The notes under the pieces are model-generated. The model searched no databases, was not told the origin of the DNA, and saw nothing but the letters and a program-made list of their open reading frames with translations. A stretch of DNA of 64,000 nt from Gordius sp. MW1 (taxonomy: Eukaryota > Nematomorpha > Gordioida > Gordea > Gordiidae), in the NCBI GenBank assembly GCA_964036665.1, contig OZ038528.1, forward strand, positions 6,392,501 to 6,456,500, written 5' to 3'. How positions within the stretch are numbered: the stretch's first letter is position 1; each line of letters begins with the position of its first letter. Both the position numbers and the translations under genes were made by a program. Shown here one piece after another: positions 44,666-57,281 of this stretch.

Positions 44666-46745
44666 TCAGTGAGCCATTTTTACTTCATTATTTCTTGATA
44701 ATTTTATTAAAATTTTTCTAGTCATTTTGTGCCAATTTTTATACATAATAAATTTTTCTCGATAAAAATTGGGTAAAATACTTCAAATTATTATATGAAT
44801 TACTACTCGCAAAGAAACTATATGAAGATACCGTTTATTCAAATTATTATTGGGCAAATATTCATACTCAGGTTCTCATTTTTAGTGTAAATTTATTACA
44901 TTTAGTTGTAAAAGAGAAGAGAAAAAATTTCTAACTCTTTCTAAGGGCCAACGAACATATTCTACACAAAGAGTTGGGTGTGGAAATGTGTCTTTTCAAA
45001 TTACGACAAATCTTGATTCCTTTTCATTAGTTATGTATAAATTTTACGAGAATCATAAATGTAAATTTATTATTTTAATGTAATATAGTACTAAAGGTTT
45101 AGCAATATCTAAATATCTGCCATAGCAACGATAACTAAATGAAGCTGAAACTGAATTAGCAGATAGTAGCATTGGTATCAATTACAGCATGAAAATGTTG
45201 CAAACCTTTTGATGTAGAGTGGATAATTGTGTTAATTAAAATTTTACACATCTTAGAACAATTAACAAACTTAATGTAAGTAAAAATCACTTTGTTGATA
45301 CACTCACTACACTTTTTAGTGACGGTGATGGAAATGTGGATGTGCCAGATGTACAGAATAAATATTCAGGGATTTTTTTTTCTAACTAAAAAACAACAAA
45401 TCATATTTGCAACATTTCTATAGGTTTTATTTGTGGATGTTACCTACAAACTTAATGTATTAAAATTTCCGGTTTTTTATTGCTAGTCAGATAATTATGG
45501 CATCAGTAGGGTTGTGGGAACATTTTTATTTGAATCCGAAAATCTATCACAAGTTCTATATTTTTTATTGTTTTCACAAATTTTAATCCATAGTGGACAT
45601 CTATTCAGACAATTATTAGTCATAAATCGCGTCCAAATAGAAAGGCTTTCAGCATAGCATTTCCTCGTTACAAAGTCGAATTATGCATTTTCCATTTATT
45701 CCAAATATTTAAGAGGGAAATCACACTTAAAGAAGTGCGATGTTCCATAGTCCAAAAACTTTTAAACCATTGGTATATGCCAAATCCCCCACTCACTAAG
45801 ATGACTTTCTTTTTTTAAACAATTTATTTGTCAGAAGTTACAACCTATGTTAACAGTTCTTGCCATAATATTACAGAAGAATGGTCATTGGCATTTAGGA
45901 GGTCAAATTTGAATTTTTTAAATATTATTAACGATCGCATTAAATTACACAACAGAATTCTAAAGACCATTTTTAAAAGTATTCTTCATTAAAAGATATT
46001 TTTAGAAATTTTATATTTTGTATCAATTCCCTGGATATTGAGAAGGAGCATAAGATAATAATGGAGATGGACTCTAAAAGTACACAGGTATTTTTGCATG
46101 AGAGTTCGGAATTGCCATTCAGGGAGGTATTAACAAATTATGCATTTAATTTAGTATTAATCAAATTAAAAGTAAAAATGAAATTTTATAAGTCATTCAA
46201 ATCATAATTTTTCAACTCATCTCGCAGCGACAACGCTTTGCCTACAATTCGGCTTTGATATATTTTTTATGAATGAATTAATGTTAAAATATTAGAGCTG
46301 TTAAGAGAGAAAGTAATTCAGTATGTATTTTTCATATAATAAATACTAATTTTAAAATTTGCCCCAAGTTTCAAAATCTCCTCTATCGATATTATCCAAC
46401 TGAACAGTTTAAAACTCAGCAGATAACCTATTCGCTTATTTTCTTACCCTGAGCCAAAATTAAATTAGGCATGCATAAATTGGATCTAAGATTAGTATTA
46501 GGGTTAGAGTTTGGGTTGAAGAAGGGTTGAAGTTAAAGTTTGACTGACTTTTATTGCTTGCATGAGACACTATTATTAACCATTAGCATTATAAAATTTA
46601 GGCAAATTTTTGGTGTTTCAAAAATAAAATGTGTTTTAATATAAATTAAATAACTTATTTTGCCAAATCTCAATAAATACTTTATTTTCTGTGAATTATT
46701 TACTAAATGATTACAGTAATACATTATTATATGTAATAATAATAA
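44666..46745. other. AT-rich region, no gene recognised
   Basis: Broken ORFs and possible transposon remnants, for example the 45120-45200 segment resembling 43560-43640. No domain could be named. Confidence 0.35.
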
Positions 46746-47094
46746 ATTGGTAGACCGATGTTCAAAGTTGAATCATTTATTGGTTGAAATAGCTTGGTTT
46801 GGGTTATGGTTTAATTTTTTCTATCAACATTTTTGGGCACAACTCTTTATATTAATTGCTATGCAATTTATGGGCTCGTTTTTGGTTGTCCGTTGTCCGT
46901 TGATGTCCGTTGTCCGTTGTCCTCCCTATCTATTTGCATTGGGTATATTAGGTTATCGATTTTTTAAATTAATGCATGAGAAAGAGGTGCCCCACCACTC
47001 ATCTCTATCTCCCTCGCTGTGTTATTTTTTAAATTAATGCATAAGAGGTGCCCCACCCCTCATCTCTATCTCCCTCGGTGATAAGATTTGTTAA

Positions 47095-47430
47095 ATTATC
47101 TATTATATAATAAACATAAATAAAAGTTGTTTACTTTTAATTGCTACTTTTAATTGCTATGCAATTTAACTAGTTATATAATAAACATAAATAAAAGTTG
47201 TTTACTTTTAATTGCTACTTTTAATTGCTATGCAATTTAACTAGTTATATAATAAACATAAATAAAAGTTGTTTACTTTTAATTGCTATGCAATTTAACT
47301 AGTTTTTGTTATATAATAAACATAGATAAAAGTTGTTTACTTTTAATGCTATGCAATTTTACTAGTTATATAATAAACATAAATAAAAGTTGTTTACTTT
47401 TTAATTGCTATGCAATTTAACTAGTTTTGG
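47095..47430. repeat. ~60-bp tandem repeat
   Basis: Five units of TTATATAATAAACATAAATA AAAGTTGTTTACTTTTAATTG CTATGCAATTTAACTAG, some with a GCTACTTTTAATT duplication. Further single units sit among the satellites (47652-47712) and five inverted units lie at 62468-62990. Confidence 0.8.
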
Positions 47431-47439
47431 GGTTAGAAT

Positions 47440-48440
47440 CCCAGTTTTTTTGACTCTTATGATTGTTCTTGTTATTATCATTGATAATAAGAATTTTTGG
47501 CCGTCCGCTGGCTGCTGACCAATGAAAAAAATGACCATTGACCAAAATGTGAATATAAATTATTTTTTTCGTTTTTTTTTACTATTATGATTGTTCCTGT
47601 TTCTACCATTGCTATTATGACTTTTCGGCCGTCCGCTGGCTGCTGACCAATGTTATATAATAAACATAAATAAAAGTTGTTTACTTTTAATTGCTATGCA
47701 ATTTAACTAGTTTTTGGGTTAGAATCCCGGAGTTTTTTTTGACTCTTATGATTGTTCTTGTTACTATCATTGATAATAAGACTTTTTGGCCGTCCGCTGG
47801 CTGCTGACCAATGAAAAAAATGACCATTGGCCAAAATGTGAATCCGAGTTTATTTTTTCGTTTTTTTTACTATTATGATTGTTCCTGTTACTACCATTGC
47901 TATTATGACTTTTTGGCCGTCCGCTGGCTCCTGACCGATTGAAAAAATGACCATTGGCCAAAATGTGAATCGAAATTATTTTTTTCGTTTTTTTTGACTA
48001 TTATGATTGTTCCTATTCCTACCATTGCAATTATGACTTTTTGCCGTCCGCTGGCTGCTGACTAATGGAATAAAATGACCATTGGCCAAAATGTAATTCG
48101 AAAACTTTTTTTCCGTTTTTTTTTTGACTATTATGAATTTATATCCACTTTTACCGTGTCCTGGCTGCTGACCAATGGAAAAAAATGACCATTGGCCAAA
48201 ATGTGATTCGAAAATTTTTTTTTCGTTTTTTTTACTCTTATGAATTTATATCCACTTTTACCGTGTGCTGGCTGCTGACCAATGGAAAAAAATGACCATT
48301 GACCAAAGTGAGCATCAAAATTTTTTTTTCCGTTTTTTTGGCTATCATTGACTTATAGAGTATCTGTTGGTACTGACCAATAGAGAAAAAGTGACCATTG
48401 GCCAAATTTTTGATTTTTTTAATTAAAAATTGTTCAAATT
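47440..48440. repeat. ~105-130-bp satellite with CCAAT palindrome, block 1
   Basis: Eight or so units of GGCCGTCCGCTGGCTGCTGACC, AATGGAAAAAATGACCATTGG, CCAAAATGTGAATCG and TTTTTTTCGTTTTTTTT, then TGACTATTATGATTGTTCC. Each unit carries the hairpin CCAATGG..CCATTGG. Two variants alternate: one with TACTACCATTGCTATTATGAC and one with GAATTTATATCCACTTTTACC. Several units start after GGGTTAGAATCCCGG, a box-B-like motif, followed by a T run. Confidence 0.8.
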
Positions 48441-48759
48441 TTACAAAAAATTTCTCCCAACAATTCTGAAAATTCTTAACATTGTGTTGTTTTATAATAT
48501 AATGTTTGTTAGACCCATAATCACTAAAGGCCATAAAAACTAATGTAATACGCAACTAGATGCAAACACTAAATCTAACCCTAACCCTTGCCTATATTAC
48601 ATTTTGCCTTTATTACATTTTGCCTATAATGGAAAATTGTATAAATAATTAATTAATCATTAGGCATTTATTACCCCCCTATAGGCATTCTCGCCCCTTC
48701 CCACCTTTCTCGCCCATAAATTGCATAGCAAATATGATACATTTATACGAAGTACAGAT

Positions 48760-48835
48760 GAGTCGTCCCCCCTTCCCTTCCCCTCTTCCCTTCCCTTCTC
48801 CCCCTTCCCACGAGGGCCGAAGGCCCGAGTTTTTT
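48760..48835. repeat. Pyrimidine tract with CGAGGGCCGAAGGCCCGAG
   Basis: CCCTTCCCCTCTTCCC runs end at CACGAGGGCCGAAGGCCCG, a short hairpin. The same block, with the same TATAGGCATTCTCGCCCC left flank, appears at 50278-50485 and inverted at 60422-60600. Confidence 0.75.
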
Positions 48836-49199
48836 TTAATTGCTATGCAATTTATGGGCTCGTTTTTGATTTTTCGTTGTCCGTTACCCTTTACTGTTTT
48901 TTATCGATTTTTTAAATTAATGCATAAGAGGTGCCCCACCCCTCATCTCTATCTCCCTCGCTGTGTTAGAATAGTAATACATACGCGTGTCTCCTCCCCA
49001 CATCATCTCTCTCTCGTTATCGATTTTTCGGGCGGGGTCGGGTTTTAATATTATTAATTGCTATGCAATTTATGGGCTCGCTTTCCATCGAAGTCCGCAC
49101 CGAACGTGTCTAGTCACGCTCTTTCGTGTCTTTCCGTCGTGTTTATGTTTACCACTGAGACTGCTTGGAATTCGAATATATGGTTGTTAATTGATTTAA

Positions 49200-50250
49200 C
49201 TAGTTTTTGGGTTCGAATCCCGGGTTTTTTTTTTACTCTTATGATTGTTCTTGTTACTACCATTGATAATAAAACTTTTTGGCCGTCCGTTGGGTGCTAA
49301 CCAATGAAAAAAATGACCATGGGCCAAAATGTGAATCCAAGTTTTTTTTTCTCGTTTTTTTTACTATTATGATGGTTCCTTTATTACCATTGCTATTATG
49401 ACTTTTTGGCCGTCCGCTGGCTGCTGACCGATGGAAGAAAATGATCATTAGCCAAAATGTGAATCGAAATTAGTTTTTTCGTTTTTTTTGGCTAACATTG
49501 ACAATTACCCTATGCCCTCCCCTAGCAGAGCCTATGCCTCTACTGATATGGGTCCCTGTGCCCCCCCCTCCACAAAAGCCTATGCCTCTCCTGATGTGGG
49601 TTCGAATCCCGGAGAGGCCAAATTTTTTTTTTTTTGTTTAAATTAATATATTGTTCTTGTTAGTACCATTGATAATAAGACTTTTTGGCCGTCCGTTGGC
49701 TGCTGACCAATGGAATGAAATGACCATTGGCCAAAATGTGAATCGAAAATTTTTTTTTTGACTATTATGATTGTTCTTGTTAATACCATTGATAATATGG
49801 CTTTTTGGCCGTCCGTTGGCTGCTGACCAATGGAAAAAATGACCATTAGCCAAAATGTGAATCAAAAATCTTTTTTCGTTTTTTTTTGACTCTTATGAAT
49901 TTATATCCACTTTTACCATTTCCTGGCTGCTGACCAATAGAAAAAATGACCATTGGCCAAAATGTGAATCAAAAAATTTTTTTTCGTTTTTTTTTGACTA
50001 CTATGATTTTCTTGTTAGTACCATTAATTATACGGCTTTTTGGCCGTCCGTTGGCTGCTGACCAATGGAAAAAAAAGACCATTAGCCAAAATGTGAATCA
50101 AAAATTTTTTTTTCGTCTTTTTTGACTCTTATGAATTTATATCCACTTTTAACGTATCCTGGCTGCTGACCAATAAAAAAATGACCATTGGCTAAACTGT
50201 GAAACGAAGTTTTTTTTCGTTTTTTTTACTCTTTTTGTATAATTAATTAA
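49200..50250. repeat. ~105-130-bp satellite, block 2
   Basis: Same satellite as 47440-48440, including the PolIII-like GGGTTCGAATCCCGG at 49210 and GGGTTCGAATCCCGGAG at 49597, each followed by ten or more T. 49500-49620 has a different, partly duplicated insert (AGCCTATGCCTCTCCTGATG twice). Confidence 0.8.
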
Positions 50251-50349
50251 CTAATCATTTTGCATTTAATACCCCGCTATAGGCATTCTCGCCCCTTCCC
50301 ACCTTTCTCGCCCATAAATTGCATAGCAAATATGCTACTTTTGTACAGA

Positions 50350-50470
50350 GTATAGAAGAGTTCGCCCTTCCCCTCTTCCCTTCCCCCCTTCCCTTCCCCC
50401 CTTTCCTTTCCCCCTTCCCTTCCCCCCTTCCCTTCCCCCCTTCCCTTCCCCCCTTCCCCTTCCCACGAGG
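50350..50470. repeat. 120-bp polypyrimidine mirror tract
   Basis: Nearly pure CCCTTCCC repeats, an unbroken pyrimidine strand of about 100 bases able to form triplex (H-DNA). Ends CACGAGGGCCAAAGGCCCGAG. Confidence 0.8.
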
Positions 50471-50500
50471 GCCAAAGGCCCGAGTTATAAACATCAGTCA

Positions 50501-51286
50501 ATTATTTATGTTTTTTATATTTCGGTAATACTCAAAAGATATCGGCTGTATATGATACTTGTTTGACAGCATTTGTCTTTGCTTAAATGGGTCACTATTT
50601 AAATTTTGACACCTATTATTGCTGTTTTAATTAAACCTATCGGATATATTACCTTATTTTAAATATAATTTTATCATAATATCCATTTTATTCAAAAAAA
50701 ATATGTTAACTATACTAGTTAATTCTAGAATGAAAAATTGGACCTGTATTACAAACGATGTTGAGTCTTTAGATCCCAACTAATCTAAGTAGACGCCTCC
50801 AGAATTTGTAAAAGTCCTTAAAAGCTATAGGATTATTTGTCAAATAAAATATTTCGATAATAAATAAGGCTTAAAAAAGTCTTTCAGTTGACTATGTGTT
50901 ATCCTTTATTTATAGTTGCATATATGGCCCTTATGTCTGGTATCAAATTTTCAGTCTTAAGTTATCATACAAAATCTTTATAAGTTAGTACCAAAACTCT
51001 ATACAATTTGAATTGAACTCAATTACGTGTGACTTTTTAGCTCACTTCCCATAAGACATAAATTGACATCTCAATGTGGTTATTCCATTATATCCTTCAT
51101 TTGTTTTAACGCCTCTAATGTATGTCTAATGTAAAAACTTGTCAAAGTTATGTATATTTAATATCAAGTGTTTTATTAGTTTATCAGTATTTGTCTAGAA
51201 TCCATCTCAAACTGGTATATTTTAATTAATCATTTTTAATAAGACATGTTAACTTTAATACTAAAGCGCTCATTAAACAGTATTTC
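50501..51286. other. AT-rich DNA at the start of the interior
   Basis: No gene seen. AATAAA on the minus strand (TTTATT at 51172-51177) is a plausible poly(A) signal for the gene at 51287-51976. Confidence 0.4.
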
Positions 51287-51976
51287 TTAGGCATGAGCGC
51301 GTTTTCTTTTACGCCTTCGCTTTGAACCTACTTTCTTTTTTAATATTAAATTCAACGTTATTGTCGATGATGCACTAGAAAGGTTTTCACTGAAGTTAGA
51401 AATATTTTTTCTCCTTCTCTCTTTAACTCTTTCGCTTTTAGCACGATAACATTTCCTATTTACCTTGGGTAAGAATAGGTAATTATCGTAAATGTCTTTT
51501 TCTGTGATGCCTTTCGAATCCGGGTAGGGAGCTTTTGGGGGTGTGAATCTATAAGGTAATATTGATTTGCCAACTTTTGAAACTTTGGCTGGCACACTTC
51601 TATTGAAGCCGCTATTATTTATATTGATCATTTGCAGATCCCGAATGTCAATTAATTCGTTTAATAAGTCTTCAAAATTTCGTGATGTATAAAGATTCGA
51701 CAAATGATTTATGTAATTTATCATTTCATTAATATCTCTTACGACATGATTAATTTGTTGGAGACAAATATCTAACATTTTCATCAAAGCAATCAGATCT
51801 TGGCATAACTCGGATATTAGAAGTGAATAAAAAATTACCCTCTTTAAATTATTTCTCTCCATATCTTCAAATGCATCGAGGGTAATGGAGAATCTGGTTT
51901 TAGCCGTTATTGGATATGATTTAGCAACTAAATCTGCATAACGTTTTAAATCATGTAAATTAACGTAAACATTCAT
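51287..51976 (-). CDS. Intact 229-aa basic protein, function unknown
   Basis: Uninterrupted from ATG (51976) to stop with no need for splicing, inside a region otherwise full of broken ORFs, so selection on it is plausible. Residues 1-125 look helical, with leucine/isoleucine-rich stretches (VIFYSLLISELCQDLIALMK, INHVVRDINEMINYINHLSN) that could form coiled coils. Residues about 145-175 are proline-rich (LPYRFTPPKAPYPDSKG). The C-terminus is very basic (KKKVGSKRRRKRKRAHA), a likely nuclear localisation or nucleic-acid-binding tail. No known domain is recognised. It lies between the arms of the second giant inverted repeat, either as host DNA that was flanked or as cargo. Confidence 0.65.
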   Translation of the reverse strand: MNVYVNLHDLKRYADLVAKSYPITAKTRFSITLDAFEDMERNNLKRVIFYSLLISELCQDLIALMKMLDICLQQINHVVRDINEMINYINHLSNLYTSRNFEDLLNELIDIRDLQMININNSGFNRSVPAKVSKVGKSILPYRFTPPKAPYPDSKGITEKDIYDNYLFLPKVNRKCYRAKSERVKERRRKNISNFSENLSSASSTITLNLILKKKVGSKRRRKRKRAHA

Positions 51977-53150
51977 TTAATTAAATTATTTATAACCTAT
52001 CACATAAGTTATATAAAATTATGTGCACAACAATGGTAAATTTATAGAATACGAAGCAAATTGCTTATCTCATTTCGCAAATTTATTTTTGATACATCGC
52101 TTATAATGTAGCCAAAGAGCGGGTGCCCCTGCCTCCCCTCTCTTAGATGAAACATCAAAAAAGGGTAATTTTGCCAATACCTAAACTATTACCAAACTTT
52201 TGGCACCTTAAATCTAAACCACGGCAACGCCCATGCTTTTTGGTATATCTATCAATTAAAAGCTGGTAGTAATAAAGTTTTGCATGGGTGGTTTCCCATG
52301 AAGATAGCGATAAAAGTTACCCCAACCTCCCCCCCCCCCCAAAAAAAAAATTAATAATGTTTCAAAATTTATATCTTACGTTTATTTTGTTTTTGCCCTT
52401 CTTGACTATGGCCATGTGGTTGGGGCAGAATATTTAGAAAGGGTAGGGATAGGTTTAATACCATTATTAAAAGTAAATGCGTCTAATTTCATTAAAGATT
52501 GAACGATTTTTTGATATTTATTTTACCCTCGAGACTACTTGTGAAATCTAAAACCTGAAGTGTAAATCGAACCCCATTTAATTATTCATAACTTTAACAC
52601 AAATAAAGGAACGCTTCTTAATTTTTAAATATAAGTTTATTAAAGCCTTTTATCGGTTTGTGTAAAAAAATTTTGATTATAAATTCGCAACCGAGCCAGA
52701 AATACCTTCTAGTGGTGGTTAAGCTTGTGTACTTTCGTGATCCAAGAAGCGATCCCTTTGGTAGTTAAAAACAATTGTGTTTGTATCTGGTGGGGTCACC
52801 TTATTGGCAATGTTCTTGGTGACTGGTCAGACTACAATTTCTGCGATTTTGAGGGGGTCCTAATGAAATGAAAGTGCTAGATTGACCTATCAATACGAGT
52901 TAGTCTAAACAAAGTTAAACTCTGCAAGATGCTGGCATCATAGCTTATTAAGTACCAAGCGCCCAAATCTATCATAGTTCCGTCAAGCTTGAAAAAGCGA
53001 TCAATACTCTTCCATATAAATTAAAATGTTTACTACTACGAAGAAAAGGCATGAAAACCAAGATGGGGCATTCCCCTTAAGCGCCGCGCGCATTTTTCGG
53101 GCAGAAATGTATGGGAAATAAACGAAGGCTGCCGCCCTCTCTACAAACGG
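51977..53150. other. Upstream region, no gene recognised
   Basis: Includes a C run with A run at 52330-52350 and the stretch 52100-52240 resembling decayed GGGCGTAGCC-type sequence (GGTGCCCCTGCCTCCCC). Nothing firm. Confidence 0.35.
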
Positions 53151-53159
53151 AAGCGGATA

Positions 53160-56110
53160 AAGACATTAGTTTGCGCAGGATCAGGTTGGTCATGGAATAT
53201 CGGTACTATGACAAGTAAGAGTAGAAAATCAGCTGACGTTCTAAGAAGGAGAAAAATCGATATACAGTCAAAACCGTTTAATTGCAAAGCCTTGGGCCTA
53301 ATTTTTTTTCGCGATTAACCGATATTTCGCGATTAAACGATGGAAATAAAAGTATTTGTACATTATATTAGTTATTCATTTCTTACGCTTCGCAATAAAA
53401 CGATATTTTATATAATTATCTGGTTGATTTAAGGACTCGAAAATGTTTGTGAATATCCGATATTGTACTATTTAGCGATTTGTCAATAAACAATGTTTTT
53501 GTTAATATTATCGTTTAAAAAAAACAAAATGGTGGTTAATTTCGCGATTAAAAGATTTTCGTGATAATTCGATTTAGATTAAGAAGTTTTGACTGTAGCT
53601 TGTATACAAGAGACCAAATGGAAGGGCCAAATTGCAAAATATATCGGTGACGGTTACAATTATATTTTAACGGCACAGAATAGCATCAGAATGGCGCTGG
53701 TATTGTTATCGAATAAATTTAAACAAACTATCGTAATCACATAATTAAGGCGATACAGCTTTGTTTCAAATCCATTATGATTAACTTTATATCAACATAC
53801 GCTCCTCAAAGTGGTAGATCAGATGAGAAAAAAAATTGTTTTCGAATGAAGCTTGAAGACACGCTATCTCAATTTGGTAAAGATGATTCATAGTTATTGG
53901 AGCGGACCTCAATCAACACATGGGTAAAATAATAGGAGGATTTAAAAGAAATCACGGTGGTCGGGTTACGGCTTAAGAAATGAAGGATGTAGGCTAGAAA
54001 TTGCTTAAGTTTTTGACCTAGCTATAGGAAATACATTCTTCAAAAAGAGACAGGAACACCTTATAAGTTATAACGTACAAAAGCGGCAGTCGTACGACTA
54101 TGATAGATTTCTTTCTCGTCGACAGAACGCACTTAAAGAATGTTTAAAGTGTAAAGGTAATACCGAGTGAAAGAACTTTATATTAATGGGCCTTAAAGGC
54201 AAAAAGAGTAGCGGCTACAATAAAATGGAGGAGATTAAAGGAGAATAATTAACAATTTCGGAAAGAAGTAATGAGACATGCTGAATGTAAGGAAAATACA
54301 TCGTATGCGGATCAGTGAAATGGTATAGCCTGAACAATGCGGAAAAGGGACGATCAAATTAGGTGAAAGCAAGTCCACTAAAGAATTTTTAGGAAGTCAT
54401 GGTGATGGAATGAAGAAGTACAAAAATGTCTCAAATATAGGAAGAGATTGTACAAAGTTTGGTTTAAAAGCAAGGATAGTTAAGAATATACAATCTAACC
54501 AAAGGAGAAAGATTGATCAACAAAATCCCAAAGTCAAGGGCCCGAAACAGAGATTGCATAGAATGCCGGCTAATCAAGGGACAAAATGGAGAAATACTAA
54601 CACACAACAGCCATAATTACAAAGATGGTACAAGTTTAATAGTAATTTATCAATTGAAAAGGGGCCCTTAGTCGAATATCAAAACCACAAAAGTATGAGA
54701 ATTAGACCCAGCGGATTGGATCACGGAAACGGAGGTCAAAATAGCTATGGGTAAACTAAAGTCAGGAAAAGCTCTCAGAATTTTAATAGAAGACTTTAAT
54801 GCGTTTGACAATACTGATGTTCGAATCCGCGCCAAACTTTTCAACAATGAAAACGGATAAAATGCATAACGAGTGGAGGGATAGCTATATGATACCGATA
54901 CACAAGATGAAGGGGGATATTTAGGATTAAACAACTACATAGATAAAGCTTATGAGTCACACTTTCAAGGTGTGGGAAATAGTGATTAAAAAACGTCGGA
55001 GTTTAGTAAATATTTGAGACAACCAATTCGGATTTATGCGAGAGGGCTACAGCATATTTCCTGGACAGTGTTAGAGAGTTAATGGAAAGGTCTAGAAAAA
55101 AGGAGGAGGATATGCTCATGTGTTTCATCAATCTAGAAAAAGCGTTTGGTACTAGGACATTAGTTTTGAATGTCTTATGGAAAACAATGTGCAGAATTAT
55201 ACGCCAGAGTCACAAAAGACACGTACAAGGGAAATAGAACGTAGGTTGAGGACTACAAAGGGTTTTGCCACCAACACTTGAGTCCATCAAGGTTCAGCGC
55301 TTAGTTCCTTCTTATTTATATTGATAATGGATATTATTACAAAGGATTTGGGCGAGTAAGCTCCTTGGGCAATGATCTTGCAGATTATATAATCCTCTGT
55401 GCCAAAAGTGAACAAGAATTAGCTAATACTGTAAATAGATGGGTAAATGCAATAGAAGAAAGTGGTTTCAGGGTAAATCGAAAGAAAAAGAATAAACCAA
55501 GACAAAGTTTAAATCCGATAAAAATCAACAATGTGCATCTTACTTTAGGCGAATGGGAAATTACAAGCGTAGATTCCTTTAAATATAAATAATCAATATT
55601 TGAAGCAGATGGTGGAATGGATAAAGAAATCCACGCAAGGATAAATTTCGGATAGCTCAAATGGAGACATTTAACAGGCGTTCTGTGAGAAAAAAATCCC
55701 AAGAAGACTTAACGGTACACTTAGGTTCATAAAACAGCCAACAGTCCTGTATAGCGGAATCATGGGCTATACATAAGAGTGAAGAGCAATGCCTAGCGTC
55801 CATGGAGATGATGCTAAGATGGATGCTAGGAGTAAGCAAAAAGGAACATAAACGAAGTGAATATATATGGAGAAGTCTGGATACAACATCTTGGAAGATA
55901 AAGCTCGTAACATACAGACTAAGGTGGTATGGCCATATAAGAGAAGGGACGATAGCAACGTCGGAAAGAAAATGAGAAGAAAAATTTCGCAGCAAAACGA
56001 AAAAGAAGACGACCCAAGCTTACGTGGACCATAAAATAAGAAAGATCTACGTAAATTTAGAGAAAAATGGAAATTATTTAAGGGACTAACCACCAGCCTT
56101 GGTGATAAAC
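53160..56110 (+). pseudogene. RTE-like LINE, long but decayed copy
   Basis: From 53170 the text reads SWNIGTMTSKSRKSADVL, RRRKIDI (then a MITE), CIQETKWKG and GADLNQHMGK: the APE-type endonuclease with its QET and D-x-N motifs. From about 54640 the reverse transcriptase follows in pieces: PHTFV.., MCFINLEKAFG (near 55117), NDLADYIIL in place of the FADD box, VNRKKKNK, then WLKWRHLTGV and the C-terminal region up to 56100. The frames shift many times. The motifs match those in the dead LINE of the giant inverted repeat, so this is the same or a sister family and shows the missing endonuclease half. Confidence 0.7.
53265..53595. mobile_element. pogo/Tc1-like MITE inside the LINE endonuclease
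   Basis: Ends CAGTCAAAACCGTTTAAT and AAGAAGTTTTGACTG, 331 bp, flanked by TA on both sides (53263-53264, 53596-53597). Taking the element and one TA out mentally leaves the LINE frame continuous across IDI and CIQETKW. Inside, CGATTAAACGAT-type boxes recur. The TA target and CAGT start fit the pogo/Tigger branch of Tc1/mariner. Confidence 0.88.
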
Positions 56111-56985
56111 AGTGATAGAAAGAAGTTTATAAATGATTCCCAAAGAATATTTATGAAAATCAAATGATGTGTTTTATTTTTGTCAATCACACCATTCAAC
56201 TATTAACAATTTTAAAAAGCAAATGCTTTTTATTATCGAAGTTTAAAAAAAATAAAAAAAAACATGCATTTACAATAATATAATTTTACCGAAAAAAATA
56301 GAAAGATTTAAATAATGGTCATATTTTAGGCTAGGCTTGTTACTAACTATAAAAGGACCCTTCGACTGAGAGCCTGCATATCTAAGTTATAATTATAAAA
56401 AAAATTGCACCTACAAGAAAATGAATTCTGAGGCCTTATTTGTTAGGCTTGTTTGAAATATATTGCCTATAGGTCTGATAGAAGGAACCATAAATTAAAG
56501 TATATTCATAACAGCTTATTACAATACTGAAAATAGCTCCACAAAAGTATCAAAAGCTGTAAAATTTAAAAAATATAGTAGCAATAATCATATCAAATGT
56601 TATATACTTGCTTAAATTACTATTTTTAAGGGAAAAAATTAAAATAAAATTGTGAGAATTAGAAAAAAAAATTTTTTAACCGACCTTAAAAACATTGGGG
56701 CAAATTCCATAAAATCAGGTAATATAGCTTTTGATAAATTATTAAAATACTGAAAAAAAAGTTTTAAATGTAAACATAAAATATATTAACACTTTCGTGA
56801 ACCTCTCAGACCCCACAAATACTCCCGAGATAAAGATATAATGAAGTGGACTATTACTAAAATTACAATAATTAAAAATGAGACTATTTCAGATATCTGA
56901 GGCAAATATACTGTAACAAAAAAGTTGTAGGATTTTTATTTAAAAAATGTTTATGTGTAAGATTTTATATTTTTATAATGATAAA
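56111..56985. other. AT-rich intergenic DNA, no gene seen
   Basis: No domain or repeat structure recognised. Confidence 0.4.
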
Positions 56986-56989
56986 ACCA

Positions 56990-57165
56990 TGGGCGTATCC
57001 ATCATTTGAATTAGAGGGGGGGGGGCAAAAATAATTTAGGGAAGGGCAAAATGATCATTTTTTGAAATTTTTGTCATAATTTTAATAAATTTCAACAAAT
57101 TTTTGGATTTCAAAGGGGGCATTCGCTTCTCCCTGCCCTCCCCCCTTGGCTGCGCCCATGGATAC
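56990..57165 (+). mobile_element. GGGCGTAGCC-family element, type B copy
   Basis: Starts CCATGGGCGTATCCATC and ends CCTTGGCTGCGCCCATGG; inner AAATTTTTGTCATAATTTT matches the copy at 63900-63960. Confidence 0.75.
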
Positions 57166-57281
57166 AACTTTGAGAAGAAAAAGAAATTAGAGAACAACCG
57201 AATTAATTTTTATCATAAAAGACTTTATTTTATAACCCCCTAACTCGATCCAACGGAAATGAGGATTTAAATTTAAACTAA

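Larger units (their letters stand above)
46850..50500. repeat. Left arm of a second giant inverted repeat (satellite-rich)
   Basis: The order from outside in is TTGCTATGCAATTTATGGG, GTCCGTTGTCCG repeats, two GAGGTGCCCCACC..CTCATCTCTATCTCCCTCG blocks, five units of a ~60-bp repeat, a ~105-bp satellite, a pyrimidine-rich block, a second satellite block and a final pyrimidine block. The same order is mirrored at 60415-63235. The right arm is shorter, lacking a second cycle of these blocks (48680-50480 repeats part of the order). Confidence 0.75.

Noticed and set aside
47767..47961. Ser/Asn-rich ORFs repeated through the satellites (also 48238-48555, 49257-49448, 61741-62483).
   Set aside because: All read the same ~105-bp satellite; breaks and shifts follow monomer edges.
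55385..56093. Hydrophobic minus-strand ORFs of ~105-112 codons.
   Set aside because: They are antisense shadows of the decayed LINE's C-terminal region.
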